Shown: piece by piece, positions 14,782-22,914 of the stretch
Numbering within the stretch: the stretch's first letter is position 1
Layout: every line of letters starts with the position of its first letter
Assembly: GCA_937907685.1 (NCBI GenBank)
Contig: CALCXF010000036.1
Span: forward strand, 1 to 33,267
Source of the DNA: an uncultured Nostocoides sp.
Lineage (GTDB): Bacteria > Actinomycetota > Actinomycetes > Actinomycetales > Dermatophilaceae
Direction of reading: 5' to 3'
DNA length: 33,267 bases
Notes under the pieces: model-generated
Databases searched by the model: none
Told to the model about the DNA's origin: nothing
What the model saw: the letters and a program-made list of their open reading frames with translations, nothing else
Program-made: the position numbers and the translations under genes

Positions 14782-16017
14782 ATGGACGCCATGAGGACCG
14801 TGAGCATCGAGGAGCTGGGGCGCCACCTCGCATCCGTGCCCGGCAAGCCACGCGTCGTCGTCTCGGGCAACGTGGCCGTCCCGTGGGAGGCGGTCCGAGC
14901 GCTCGACGAGAACAAGGACGCCTACACCATCCACGCCCTCAACGCCCCACCCGGCATCCCCGATCGGGAGGGAGTCACCGCCGAGACGTGCTTCGTGGGA
15001 GCCGGGATGCGTCGCCACCGCGACCTGTCGTACGTCCCCAGCCGGTTGTCCCTCGTGCCGGTGCTTCTCCAGCGGCGCCTCCCCCCGGACGTCGTGATCG
15101 TCCACTGCGCGCCGCCGCGCGACGGCCAGCTGTCCCTCGGCATCGAGGTCAACGTGCTGCCCGCCGCCATCGAGGGATGCCGCGGCCGGTCGGGCCGGGT
15201 GATCGCCGTCGTGAACGACCAGATGCCGTACACCTACGGCGACGCGCAGGTGCCGGTGGAGGCCGTCGACGTGGCGGTCGAGGTGTCGACGCCGCTCGCG
15301 TCCCACGACCCCCTCCCACCGGACGCCGACAGCGCCGCCATCGGTGAACGGGTCGCCAGCCGCGTCCCGGACGGTGCGACCCTCCAGATGGGCATCGGCG
15401 GCGTCCCCGACGCGACCCTGAAGGCCCTGACCACCCGTTCGGGCCTGCGGATCTGGACCGAGATGTTCTCCGACGGGGTCCTCGAGCTCGACCGCGTGGG
15501 TGCCCTGGATCCACACCACCCGCTCACCGCCTCGTTCCTCTTCGGCTCGCGCGAGCTCTACGACTGGCTCGACGGCAACCATCGCGTGCGGATGATGCGC
15601 ACCGAGCACACCAACGACCCCGGGCTCATCGCGCAGCAGCGGATGATGACCTCCGTGAACACCGCCCTCGAGGTGGACCTGTTCGGCCAGGCGAACGCCT
15701 CACGGATCAACGCCCGGATCTACTCCGGGTTCGGGGGCCAGACCGACTTCATCGTCGGTGCGCTGCACTCCGCCGGCGGACAGTCCTTCATCGCCCTGCG
15801 CTCGTGGCACCCCAAGGCCGACGTGTCCACCGTCGTGCCCCTCCTCGACGAGCCGGTGACGAGCTTCCAGCAGAGCGCCATCGTCACCGAACACGGGGTG
15901 GCGGAGCTGTGGGGATACGACCAGCAGGCCCAGTGCCGGCACATCATCCGCGACGCCGCCCACCCGCAGGTTCGGGACGAGCTCTGGGAGGAGGCGGCCC
16001 AGCTCGGGCTCGCCTGA
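14782..16017 (+). CDS. Acetyl-CoA hydrolase / CoA-transferase family protein
   Basis: This 411-residue protein is of the class I CoA-transferase type that includes acetyl-CoA hydrolase, succinyl-CoA:acetate and 4-hydroxybutyrate CoA-transferases. Its C-terminal domain shows LQMGIGGVPDATLKAL, IWTEMFSDGVLELD (the Glu of TEMFSDG is the likely CoA-thioester-forming residue), FLFGSRELYDWLD, NTALEVDLFGQANAS, YSGFGGQTDF and SAIVTEHGVAELWG. The N-terminal domain carries VVVSGNVAVPWEA. Donor and acceptor cannot be inferred. Starts at 14779, 14782 and 14791 are all in frame. GGGGGA sits directly before 14782. Only one base separates the stop from the next gene, so the two are probably co-expressed. Confidence 0.9.
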   Translation: MDAMRTVSIEELGRHLASVPGKPRVVVSGNVAVPWEAVRALDENKDAYTIHALNAPPGIPDREGVTAETCFVGAGMRRHRDLSYVPSRLSLVPVLLQRRLPPDVVIVHCAPPRDGQLSLGIEVNVLPAAIEGCRGRSGRVIAVVNDQMPYTYGDAQVPVEAVDVAVEVSTPLASHDPLPPDADSAAIGERVASRVPDGATLQMGIGGVPDATLKALTTRSGLRIWTEMFSDGVLELDRVGALDPHHPLTASFLFGSRELYDWLDGNHRVRMMRTEHTNDPGLIAQQRMMTSVNTALEVDLFGQANASRINARIYSGFGGQTDFIVGALHSAGGQSFIALRSWHPKADVSTVVPLLDEPVTSFQQSAIVTEHGVAELWGYDQQAQCRHIIRDAAHPQVRDELWEEAAQLGLA

Positions 16018-16018
16018 C

Positions 16019-16765
16019 GTGGGACGCCGTGGCCCCGGTGCACGCGCCGTCGTTCGCCCCGCTGGCCCCCCTCCCCTGGTCGTGGCCGTGCGGGAGGCGC
16101 TCGCCGCGGTGGGCGACCCCGAGCGGGCCGTGGCCCAGCAGGCCTACATGAAGTCGGCCATCCCCTACCGAGGCATCACCTCTCCGGAGCTGCGAGGCCT
16201 GCTGAGACCGCTGCTCGCCGACCCCGCGCTCGCGCCGGCCACCCGGAGCGAGTGGGACGGAGCCGTGCGCGCCCTGTGGGACCTGCCGGCGTACCGCGAG
16301 GAGCGGTATGCCGCGATCGCCCTCACCGGACACCGCGTTGCTCGCGCGTGGCAGGACGCGCAGTCACTCTCCCTGTACCACCACCTCGTGGAGACGGGAG
16401 CGTGGTGGGATCTCGTGGATCCCCTCGCAGCGGACCGGGTCGGCCCGATCCTCCTGCACCACCGGGATGCCGTGACGCCCACCGTCCGCGCCTGGGCCGT
16501 CGACCGGAGCCTCTGGCTGCGCCGTACCGCGATCCTCGCGCAGCTCAAGCACGGAGCCGCCACCGACCTCCCGCTGCTCGCCGACGTGCTCGACGCCAAC
16601 CTCGAGGACACGCTGCACGGCCGCGAGTTCTTCGTCCGCAAGGCCGTGGGCTGGGCGCTGCGGCAGCATGCGCGCACCGACGCCGAGTGGGTGAAGGCCT
16701 ACGTCGACTCTCGGGCTTCTCGCCTCTCGAGCCTGTCCCGGCGGGAGGCCCTGAAGCACCTGTGA
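16019..16765 (+). CDS. DNA alkylation repair protein (AlkD-like HEAT-repeat glycosylase)
   Basis: This 248-residue all-helical protein contains the AlkD/AlkC-type HEAT-like repeats: AQQAYMKSAIPYRGITSPELR near the start, WDGAVRALWDLPAYREERYAAIAL, WWDLVDPLAADRVGPIL with its conserved Trp-Asp pair, SLWLRRTAILAQLKH, and the end REFFVRKAVGWALRQHART. AlkD excises 3- and 7-alkylpurines from DNA without flipping the base. The conserved WD and R residues here fit that role. The GTG at 16019 begins one base after the previous stop. A GTG at 16082 would remove a Pro/Arg-rich, poorly conserved leader and is an alternative. It converges on the deacetylase gene with only a 33-bp gap. Confidence 0.88.
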   Translation: MGRRGPGARAVVRPAGPPPLVVAVREALAAVGDPERAVAQQAYMKSAIPYRGITSPELRGLLRPLLADPALAPATRSEWDGAVRALWDLPAYREERYAAIALTGHRVARAWQDAQSLSLYHHLVETGAWWDLVDPLAADRVGPILLHHRDAVTPTVRAWAVDRSLWLRRTAILAQLKHGAATDLPLLADVLDANLEDTLHGREFFVRKAVGWALRQHARTDAEWVKAYVDSRASRLSSLSRREALKHL

Positions 16766-16798
16766 GGGGCGTGGGCAGGTGACGCGGCTCCGACACGC

Positions 16799-17758
16799 TC
16801 AGCAGTTGACGCGGCTGGGACGGGTCGGCGTCGTCGCCCCGAGGTTGCGGCACACGCCGATGCCCTTGGCCGCCAGGCCCGACTTCATCGACGACAGCGC
16901 CGTGGTGTTGAAGGCGTTCCACTGCATGTGCATGAGGACGGTGTTTCCCGGCTTCGCATAGGTGACGACGTGGCTCACCACCTGGGCCCGGGTCTTGCCC
17001 TGCCAGTCGTTGGTGTCGACGTTCCACAGCCAGATCCGCATGCTCTTGCTCGCGAAGGCGTTGCGCACGCGCTCGTTGACCGCCCCGTAGGGAGGTCGGC
17101 CGTACGAGGTGACGACCCCTGGTGACCCGAGCTGGTAGTAGATCGACGACGTGGACAGCGTGGTGTAGTCCGGGTGGCTGACCGAGTGGTTGATGACCCA
17201 GTGCCCGTACTGGCGTGCGTAGCTCGCGTTGAACCGGCCGGCCGAGATGCAGTTGCCCGTCGGGGCCAGCACCAGCGCGATGCCGAGGTTCCGAGCCCCC
17301 ACCACGGTCGACTGGAAGGCGCTCAGGCTGGTGGGGCAGTCGTCGAAGCTGAGGATCACCCGGGTCGAGGTGTTCGGACCGCGGTAGACGCTGTACGCGG
17401 TGCCGCCACCGTTCACGAGGCGGTTCCAGGTGGCCGGACCGACCACGCCGTCGATGACGAGGTCCAGCCGGGACGACTGGTAGCGGCGGACTCCCAGCAG
17501 CGTGCCCGGTCCGAAGGAACCGTCAGGGGTGGACGTGCCGATGGTGAAGCCCTTCGCCAGCAGGAGGTTCTGGAGGACCTTGACGCAGCTACCCGTGTCG
17601 CCGTACCGGAGGGTCGGGCGGCTGGCCACGGGGGTGGACGACGAACACGACTGCACGGCGGCGGCCGCCTCCGGGGCCGGGGCCGCGACGAGCAGGCCGA
17701 GGGCGAGGAGGGTGGCGGCCAGGAAGCCAGTTCGGCGGGTTGCTCGATGAATTCTCAT
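16799..17758 (-). CDS. Exported polysaccharide deacetylase with peptidoglycan-binding domain
   Basis: This 319-residue secreted protein has a basic N-terminus and hydrophobic core with cleavage likely after the Ala-rich APEAAAA. A PG_binding_1 domain follows (about 48-115: LRYGDTGSCVKVLQNLL, then DGSFGPGTLLGVRRYQ and VVGPATWNRL), then a NodB-type deacetylase domain (about 133-310). Catalytic motifs are SFDDCP (137-142), NHSVSHP with metal-binding His191 and His195, RPPYG (221-225), WNVDTNDW and VLMHM (His277). Motif 1 is normally TFDDGP, and here Cys141 replaces Gly. Several Cys suggest disulfides in the mature protein. It probably acts on cell-wall glycan. AAGGGAG precedes the ATG at good spacing. 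Confidence 0.9.
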   Translation of the reverse strand: MRIHRATRRTGFLAATLLALGLLVAAPAPEAAAAVQSCSSSTPVASRPTLRYGDTGSCVKVLQNLLLAKGFTIGTSTPDGSFGPGTLLGVRRYQSSRLDLVIDGVVGPATWNRLVNGGGTAYSVYRGPNTSTRVILSFDDCPTSLSAFQSTVVGARNLGIALVLAPTGNCISAGRFNASYARQYGHWVINHSVSHPDYTTLSTSSIYYQLGSPGVVTSYGRPPYGAVNERVRNAFASKSMRIWLWNVDTNDWQGKTRAQVVSHVVTYAKPGNTVLMHMQWNAFNTTALSSMKSGLAAKGIGVCRNLGATTPTRPSRVNC

Positions 17759-17961
17759 CGTGCTCTCCCTTGAGCGGTGGAAGGGATTTCCCCTCGGCTC
17801 CGATTCTACTCCGGCGCAGTGGACAAGGCTCCGGTCCACGGGGCCCTGCGACGCGGCTCACGTCGTGGCTGACGCCGTGGCGACGCGGCCGTCCCTCGGG
17901 GCCAGGTCCCAGGGCGCCGGCCCCACGCCCGCGCGGGGGCCGGTCTGGAACAGTGCCTGTC

Positions 17962-19317
17962 GTGAGCGAGACCGCCCCGAGCCAGCACCGCGAGGTGCTC
18001 AGGCTCGCCGTCCCGGCCTTCCTGGCCCTCGTCGCCGAGCCTCTCTTCCTGCTCACCGACGCCGCGATCGTCGGGCGCCTCGGGGTGGCGCCCCTCGCCG
18101 GTCTCGGCGTGGCGAGCGCGGTGCTGCTCACTGCCGCCAACGTGTTCGTCTTCCTCGCCTACGGGACGACGGCTGTGGTGGCGCGCCAGCTCGGGGCGGG
18201 GTCGCTCCCGGGCGCCCTGTCGGCCGGCATCGACGGCACGTGGCTGGGCATCGGCCTCGGGGCGGTCACCGCAGGCGCCGTGGCGCTGGTCGCCGACCCT
18301 GTCTGCCGGCTGTTCGGGGCGTCGGAGGCCGCCCTCGAGCAGGCGGTCACGTACCTGCGGATCTCCGCCCTCGGCATCCCCGCGATGCTGGTCGTCCTCG
18401 CCACGACCGGTGTCCTGCGCGGCCTCCAGGACACCCGAACGCCCCTCCTCGCCGCCGTCGGCGGCTTCGGCCTCAACATCGCCCTCAACGTGTGGTTCGT
18501 GCACGGCCTCGGCTGGGGGATCGCCGGGTCGGCGTGGGGCACGGTCATCGCGCAGACGGGCATGGCTGCTGCCCTCGTCGTCGTGCTCGTCCGGTATGCC
18601 GGGCGCTCGGCCGTGCCGCTGCGTGCCCACCCGGGCCGCGTCCTCGCCGCAGCCCGGGGCGGCATCCCGCTCCTCGTGCGGACCCTGGCGCTTCGGGCGG
18701 TGCTCCTGCTGACCACCTGGGTCGCGGCCGGCCTCGGGGACGTGCCGCTCGCGGCATACCAGGTGACCGCGACCATCTGGACCTTCCTCGCCTTCGCCCT
18801 CGACGCCCTCGCCATCGCGGCACAGGCCATCACCGGCAAGGCGCTCGGAGCCGGTGAGCTCGAGCGCACCCGTGAGGCGACGGCTCTCGTGCTGCGGTGG
18901 GGGGTCGTCGTCGGCATCGTCCTGGGTGTGCTCGTCCTCCTCCTCCGACCCGTCATCGGACCACTGTTCACGCCCGACCCGGCGGTGCAGGCGGCCATCG
19001 CCGGTGGTCTCGTCGTCGTGGCCCTGGGCCAGCCGCTCTCGGGCTTCGTCTTCGTCATCGACGGCGTCCTCATCGGCGCCGGGGACGGCCGGTGGCTGGC
19101 GTGGGGGATGCTGGCGACCCTCGTGGCCTACCTCCCGGTGGTGTACGCCGTCCACGCAGCCGGCGACTGGTTGCTCGAGGGCGGCACGACGGAGGGCCAG
19201 GTCAACGCCCTCACCTGGTTGTGGATCGCTTTCACCGTCTTCATGGCCGTTCGGGCGACGCTCATGTGGGCTCGCGTGCGTACCGACCGGTGGATGGTCA
19301 CCGGCGCCTCGCGATGA
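17962..19317 (+). CDS. MATE family efflux transporter
   Basis: This 451-residue protein has twelve hydrophobic segments. The first half carries EVLRLAVPAFLALVAEPLFLLTDAAIVGRLG and the second half ALDALAIAAQAITGKALGAGE, both diagnostic of MATE exporters of the DinF-type branch. It should exchange a cationic or drug-like compound for Na+ or H+. In Streptomyces and relatives a MATE gene lies between rplI and dnaB. Here dnaB is nearby but on the other strand and separated by four genes. GTG at 17962 or an in-frame GTG at 17953 can start the protein. The frame extends to 17740 without similarity. A strong hairpin follows the stop. Confidence 0.93.
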   Translation: MSETAPSQHREVLRLAVPAFLALVAEPLFLLTDAAIVGRLGVAPLAGLGVASAVLLTAANVFVFLAYGTTAVVARQLGAGSLPGALSAGIDGTWLGIGLGAVTAGAVALVADPVCRLFGASEAALEQAVTYLRISALGIPAMLVVLATTGVLRGLQDTRTPLLAAVGGFGLNIALNVWFVHGLGWGIAGSAWGTVIAQTGMAAALVVVLVRYAGRSAVPLRAHPGRVLAAARGGIPLLVRTLALRAVLLLTTWVAAGLGDVPLAAYQVTATIWTFLAFALDALAIAAQAITGKALGAGELERTREATALVLRWGVVVGIVLGVLVLLLRPVIGPLFTPDPAVQAAIAGGLVVVALGQPLSGFVFVIDGVLIGAGDGRWLAWGMLATLVAYLPVVYAVHAAGDWLLEGGTTEGQVNALTWLWIAFTVFMAVRATLMWARVRTDRWMVTGASR

Positions 19318-19386
19318 CCTTGAGGGACCGGCACGACGGCGCGACTTGCCCGCCGGGGTGGGCCAGGCCCGTGGCGGGATGACACG

Positions 19387-19425
19387 CACTGGACCCCACG
19401 GCCAGAACGGCCGTGGGGTCCAGTG
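19387..19425. terminator. 17-bp perfect hairpin between converging MATE and S8 peptidase genes
   Basis: CACTGGACCCCACGGCC pairs perfectly with its complement around the loop AGAAC. It lies about 70 bases after the MATE stop and 16 bases after the S8 peptidase stop on the other strand, so it can end transcription from both sides. There is no T-run. Confidence 0.75.
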
Positions 19426-19440
19426 ATCGGACAGGTGAGG

Positions 19441-22400
19441 TTACGGAGTGACGGAACCCACGAGGACCGATCCCGTGCCGAGGACGGCGCCGGCGGTCGA
19501 GACGACCTTCATCTCGCCGAACAGCTGTCGACCGGCGGCCGGGGCCGCCTTCGCCGTCACGGCACCGGTCACCGGGGTGGACGCGCCGGCGGCGAGGTCC
19601 ACGGTGGTGTCGGGAACGGTGATGGCACCCAGCGCCGACGAGACGAAGACGTCGAGGTAGTCGTACTCCGTCGTCCCGGCAGGGACCGCGTACCCGTCGA
19701 CCTGCACCGTGTAGGTGCCGGCTGCCGGGTTGGCGATGCTCACCGACTCCTCGGAGTCACCGTCGGCCGACTGGCCCACGAGCGCACCGGCAGAGTTGCG
19801 GACGAACAGGTCGAGGTCCGCACCGAGGTCCGACGGGCGACCGATCGTCGCCGTGAGGCGCTCGGCGCCCGCCGGGACGACCACCGTGAACTCCTGGAAG
19901 TCGTGGTTGGCGATCGACTTGCGCTCGGAAAGAGCGCTTCCGAGGTTGCCACCCCGCGGCGCCATGGACAGGTCACCGAAGGCGTTGGTGACCGTCCACG
20001 AGACCGGGGCGGGCTGGTTGGCCGTCACGGACGCCAGCGTCTGCGACGCCGGGTCCACCGTGACGCCCTGGACCGCGGCCTTGAGCGTGTACGGGTTCAC
20101 CAGGCTCGGCGACGTACGCCGTGCCTCGACCTCGAGCTCCCAGACGCCCGGCAGCGGGTTCGCGTAGGCACGCGAGGTGCTGTTGCAGCTGGGGGCGCTG
20201 AAGCTGGTGAAGCAGACGAGGGACGAGGTCGACTCAACCGGGACGCCGTACGGGTTGATGGCGATCCAGCGGACCTGGTCGGTGCCGGCGACTCCGGAGA
20301 GGTTGACCTGGAGCGCCTTGGCGCCCTGGCGGACCACGACGAAGAGCTTCTTCGTGAGGTTGCGCTCGACCGTGCCCGACTGGGTCTTCGAGTACGACGG
20401 TGCGACGAGGTCCTCGGAGAGCACGACCGTGAGAAGGACCCGGAGGTCCACGACGGCCGTGGCCGGGTCGTCGATCTCGAGGATCGCCGAGTGCGCACCG
20501 GGGGTGCTGGTGCGCGCCTTGACCGGGATGTCGACGGCCTCTCCCTTGGGCATGGGGCGGCTCGCGGTGGGGAGCGAGAAGGTGCCGTCGTTGCCGACCA
20601 GGCGGAGGTTGTGGCTCACCCGGCCGGTGTTGCCGGTGGTGCGGGTCGCCCTCACCTCGTACACCTTGTCCTCACCCGAGACCTGGCCGCCGTTGGCCGC
20701 GTCACAGCGGTTGTAGACGCCGGTCCCCGTGTCAGCGGTGGCGAGGAAGTCCGAGATCGGGGTGCAGACCGGCGCGGACACCGTGTAGTCCCGGGAGACC
20801 GGCCGAGTGCTGAGCAGCGCCCACGTGGCTGGGATGTCGACCTGGCCGGCGCCTTGGGCGATCGCCTCCACACCCTGGACGAAGTCCGCGGAGGTGTACA
20901 GGGAGTCACGCAGCTGCCGCGTCGTGACCGTGATGCCGCTGGCCTTGGCCGCGGACAGCAGCAGCGCGACGCCACCCGCCGTCTGCGGGGCAGCCATCGA
21001 CGTCCCGTTGAACATGGCGTAGCCCGGCGGGAGGCTGTATCCAGCCTCGGCGACCGGGGTGCCGGCCTGCCACGTGGGGATCGTCGAGATGGCCGACCCG
21101 GGTGCCATGACGTTGGGCTTGAACCCGCCGTCCTCGCGGGGGCCGCGCGAGGAGTAGTTGTGCACGGTCAGGGGCGTGCTGACCTCCGAGCCGTAGTTGG
21201 CCAACCAGGTCTCCTTGGTGATGGAGGAGCCGACGCTGACGACGTTGGTCGCCACCGACGGGTCCCCGATCGTGTTGATCCCGGGACCGCTGTTTCCCGC
21301 CGAGATGACGAGCTGGACGCCATCCGCGATGAGGCTGTCGTAGAGCCTCGCCCGGGCGTTGTTGGCGTCGTTGAGGGCCGGCAGGCCACCGATCGACATG
21401 TTGACGACGTCGACGCCACGGTTCTTGACGAGGTCCACCATGCCGTCGGTGAGCGCAACCGTCGTGCACCCGCCGCCCCACGAACAGGCGCGGCTGGAGA
21501 CGATCTTGGCGCCGGGGGCCTGACCGTCCATGGCACCACCGAACAGGCCGTGCCCGGCCGCGATGCCGGCGACGTGCGAGCCGTGAGCCGCCTGGACGAC
21601 GCCGATGTTGACGAAGTCCGCCTTCTGACCGGGGAGGCCGGCGGGCGTCAGGTCGATGTCCTCGCGGTACTGGACGACGAACGGCATCGACTCGGCCACC
21701 GCCGTCGCGGGGTTGTCGACACCGAAATGGGCGACGTCGAAGTTCTCCTTGTAGGGACGCATCCTCTCGCTGGCGGAGAAGACCTGGTCCTGGTTCGCGT
21801 CGACCCAGATGTCGTGGGTGCTCTCGCTGTAGAGGATGCCCCAGCGGTCGGTGTTGTCACCGTCGCGGTTGAAGTCACCAGCCGCCTCGTCGGCATTCGA
21901 GATGTTCTCGGAGACGCGGCTGAACTTGTACGTGCCGGCGTCGGGAGCGGTCCAGGTGCCGGCGCCCGTGACGGGGAACGTGGGACCGGTGACCGAGGTG
22001 ATCATGGCCCGCCAGGACCCGTCGCTCTCGAGGAGCGGGTGGGTCCCGGTGACCCAGTCGACGATCTTGCGCTCGCCCGTCGTGGTCGTCTGCAGCGCGG
22101 GGTGGTCGAGGTCGACACCGGAGTCGATGACACCGATCGTGATCCCGCGGCCGTCCCACGCGGGGTTGGCCTCCTTGAAGTCCACTGACCCGATGTCGCC
22201 GGTGGGCATGAACGGGTTGTCGTTCGGCGTGCTCGCCCCGGGGCCGGCGACGGCGGCCGCACTCGCGGTGCCGGATCCCTCCGCCTCGGGCCTGGGCAGG
22301 GGGATCGACTCGTTGAGGTCGACGGCGATGACCGACGCCGACTTCGCGATCGCGTCGACGCGTCCTGTGGGAACCGTGGCGCTGATGTAGTTGTAGCGCT

Positions 22401-22707
22401 CGCTCACGGTGGCCGTGAAGCCGCCGGCGGCTGTGACGGCCGCCGCCACGGACTTCGTCGAGCCCTTGGTCGTCGCGAGCATCACCGTCACCCGCTGGTC
22501 CCCCTCGGCGCGGGCCTGCGCGAGGAGGGAACGGTCGTGCGCACCGAGCTTGTCCTTCTTGTCCTGGGCCTTCAGCCGGCCGGTCTCGGATTTCGGGGCC
22601 GGCGGTGGTTCGGCGGAGGCTGTCGTGCTGACGGCGCCCGTGGCGAGCGCGGCGGCCGCGAGCGAGGCGAGGGCCACGCGCGCGCGTCTGGGAAGGGGTG
22701 GTGTCAT
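19441..22707 (-). CDS. Large secreted S8 family serine peptidase (subtilase)
   Basis: This 1088-residue exported peptidase has a signal peptide (basic start, Ala-rich core, TASA cleavage), an I9-like propeptide region (QRVTVMLATTKGSTKSVAAA to about residue 130) and a subtilisin domain with the triad Asp195 (GVIDSGVDLDHP), His375 (AAHGSHVAG) and Ser570 (NGTSMAAP). The oxyanion Asn472 is in SAGNSGPG. About 180 residues separate Asp and His, a long insertion like that of tripeptidyl-peptidase II-related subtilases. It contains Asp-rich loops, including an EF-hand-like DANQDQVFSASE (303-314). The C-terminal 450 residues are beta-rich, with a PPC-like end (LFVRNSAGALVGQSADGDSE). AGGA precedes the ATG. 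It is probably monocistronic and ends in a shared hairpin. Confidence 0.94.
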   Translation of the reverse strand: MTPPLPRRARVALASLAAAALATGAVSTTASAEPPPAPKSETGRLKAQDKKDKLGAHDRSLLAQARAEGDQRVTVMLATTKGSTKSVAAAVTAAGGFTATVSERYNYISATVPTGRVDAIAKSASVIAVDLNESIPLPRPEAEGSGTASAAAVAGPGASTPNDNPFMPTGDIGSVDFKEANPAWDGRGITIGVIDSGVDLDHPALQTTTTGERKIVDWVTGTHPLLESDGSWRAMITSVTGPTFPVTGAGTWTAPDAGTYKFSRVSENISNADEAAGDFNRDGDNTDRWGILYSESTHDIWVDANQDQVFSASERMRPYKENFDVAHFGVDNPATAVAESMPFVVQYREDIDLTPAGLPGQKADFVNIGVVQAAHGSHVAGIAAGHGLFGGAMDGQAPGAKIVSSRACSWGGGCTTVALTDGMVDLVKNRGVDVVNMSIGGLPALNDANNARARLYDSLIADGVQLVISAGNSGPGINTIGDPSVATNVVSVGSSITKETWLANYGSEVSTPLTVHNYSSRGPREDGGFKPNVMAPGSAISTIPTWQAGTPVAEAGYSLPPGYAMFNGTSMAAPQTAGGVALLLSAAKASGITVTTRQLRDSLYTSADFVQGVEAIAQGAGQVDIPATWALLSTRPVSRDYTVSAPVCTPISDFLATADTGTGVYNRCDAANGGQVSGEDKVYEVRATRTTGNTGRVSHNLRLVGNDGTFSLPTASRPMPKGEAVDIPVKARTSTPGAHSAILEIDDPATAVVDLRVLLTVVLSEDLVAPSYSKTQSGTVERNLTKKLFVVVRQGAKALQVNLSGVAGTDQVRWIAINPYGVPVESTSSLVCFTSFSAPSCNSTSRAYANPLPGVWELEVEARRTSPSLVNPYTLKAAVQGVTVDPASQTLASVTANQPAPVSWTVTNAFGDLSMAPRGGNLGSALSERKSIANHDFQEFTVVVPAGAERLTATIGRPSDLGADLDLFVRNSAGALVGQSADGDSEESVSIANPAAGTYTVQVDGYAVPAGTTEYDYLDVFVSSALGAITVPDTTVDLAAGASTPVTGAVTAKAAPAAGRQLFGEMKVVSTAGAVLGTGSVLVGSVTP

Positions 22708-22852
22708 CGCGGATCCTGTCGCAACAAGGGGTGGTGGCCGGCCGGTAGGCGTGGCGCGGCGTCAGTGGACCACGCAGAACGCGCCGATCCAGAACCACGA
22801 ACACACCCCAGACCAAACTTTTACCCCGAGCAGGCCTCCGCTTTACCATGGC

Positions 22853-22874
22853 CCTCCCAGACGTGTCCGGGAGG
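22853..22874 (-). terminator. Hairpin downstream of the gamma-glutamyltransferase-like gene
   Basis: CCTCCCAGAC pairs with GTCCGGGAGG with one non-Watson-Crick position and a 2-base formal loop, about 40 bases after the stop at 22915. It lies in the 207-bp gap before the S8 peptidase. It has no T-run on the transcribed strand, so it is a weak terminator candidate. Confidence 0.35.
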
Positions 22875-22914
22875 TGCCGGCATCCACTCAGCTGATGCGG
22901 GAAACGAGCACCGG

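Noticed and set aside
19423..22188. Long plus-strand open frame opposite the S8 peptidase
   Set aside because: It is antisense to a complete subtilase with all catalytic motifs. Its translation is Arg/Val/Asp-rich without any family pattern, a common artefact in high-GC DNA.
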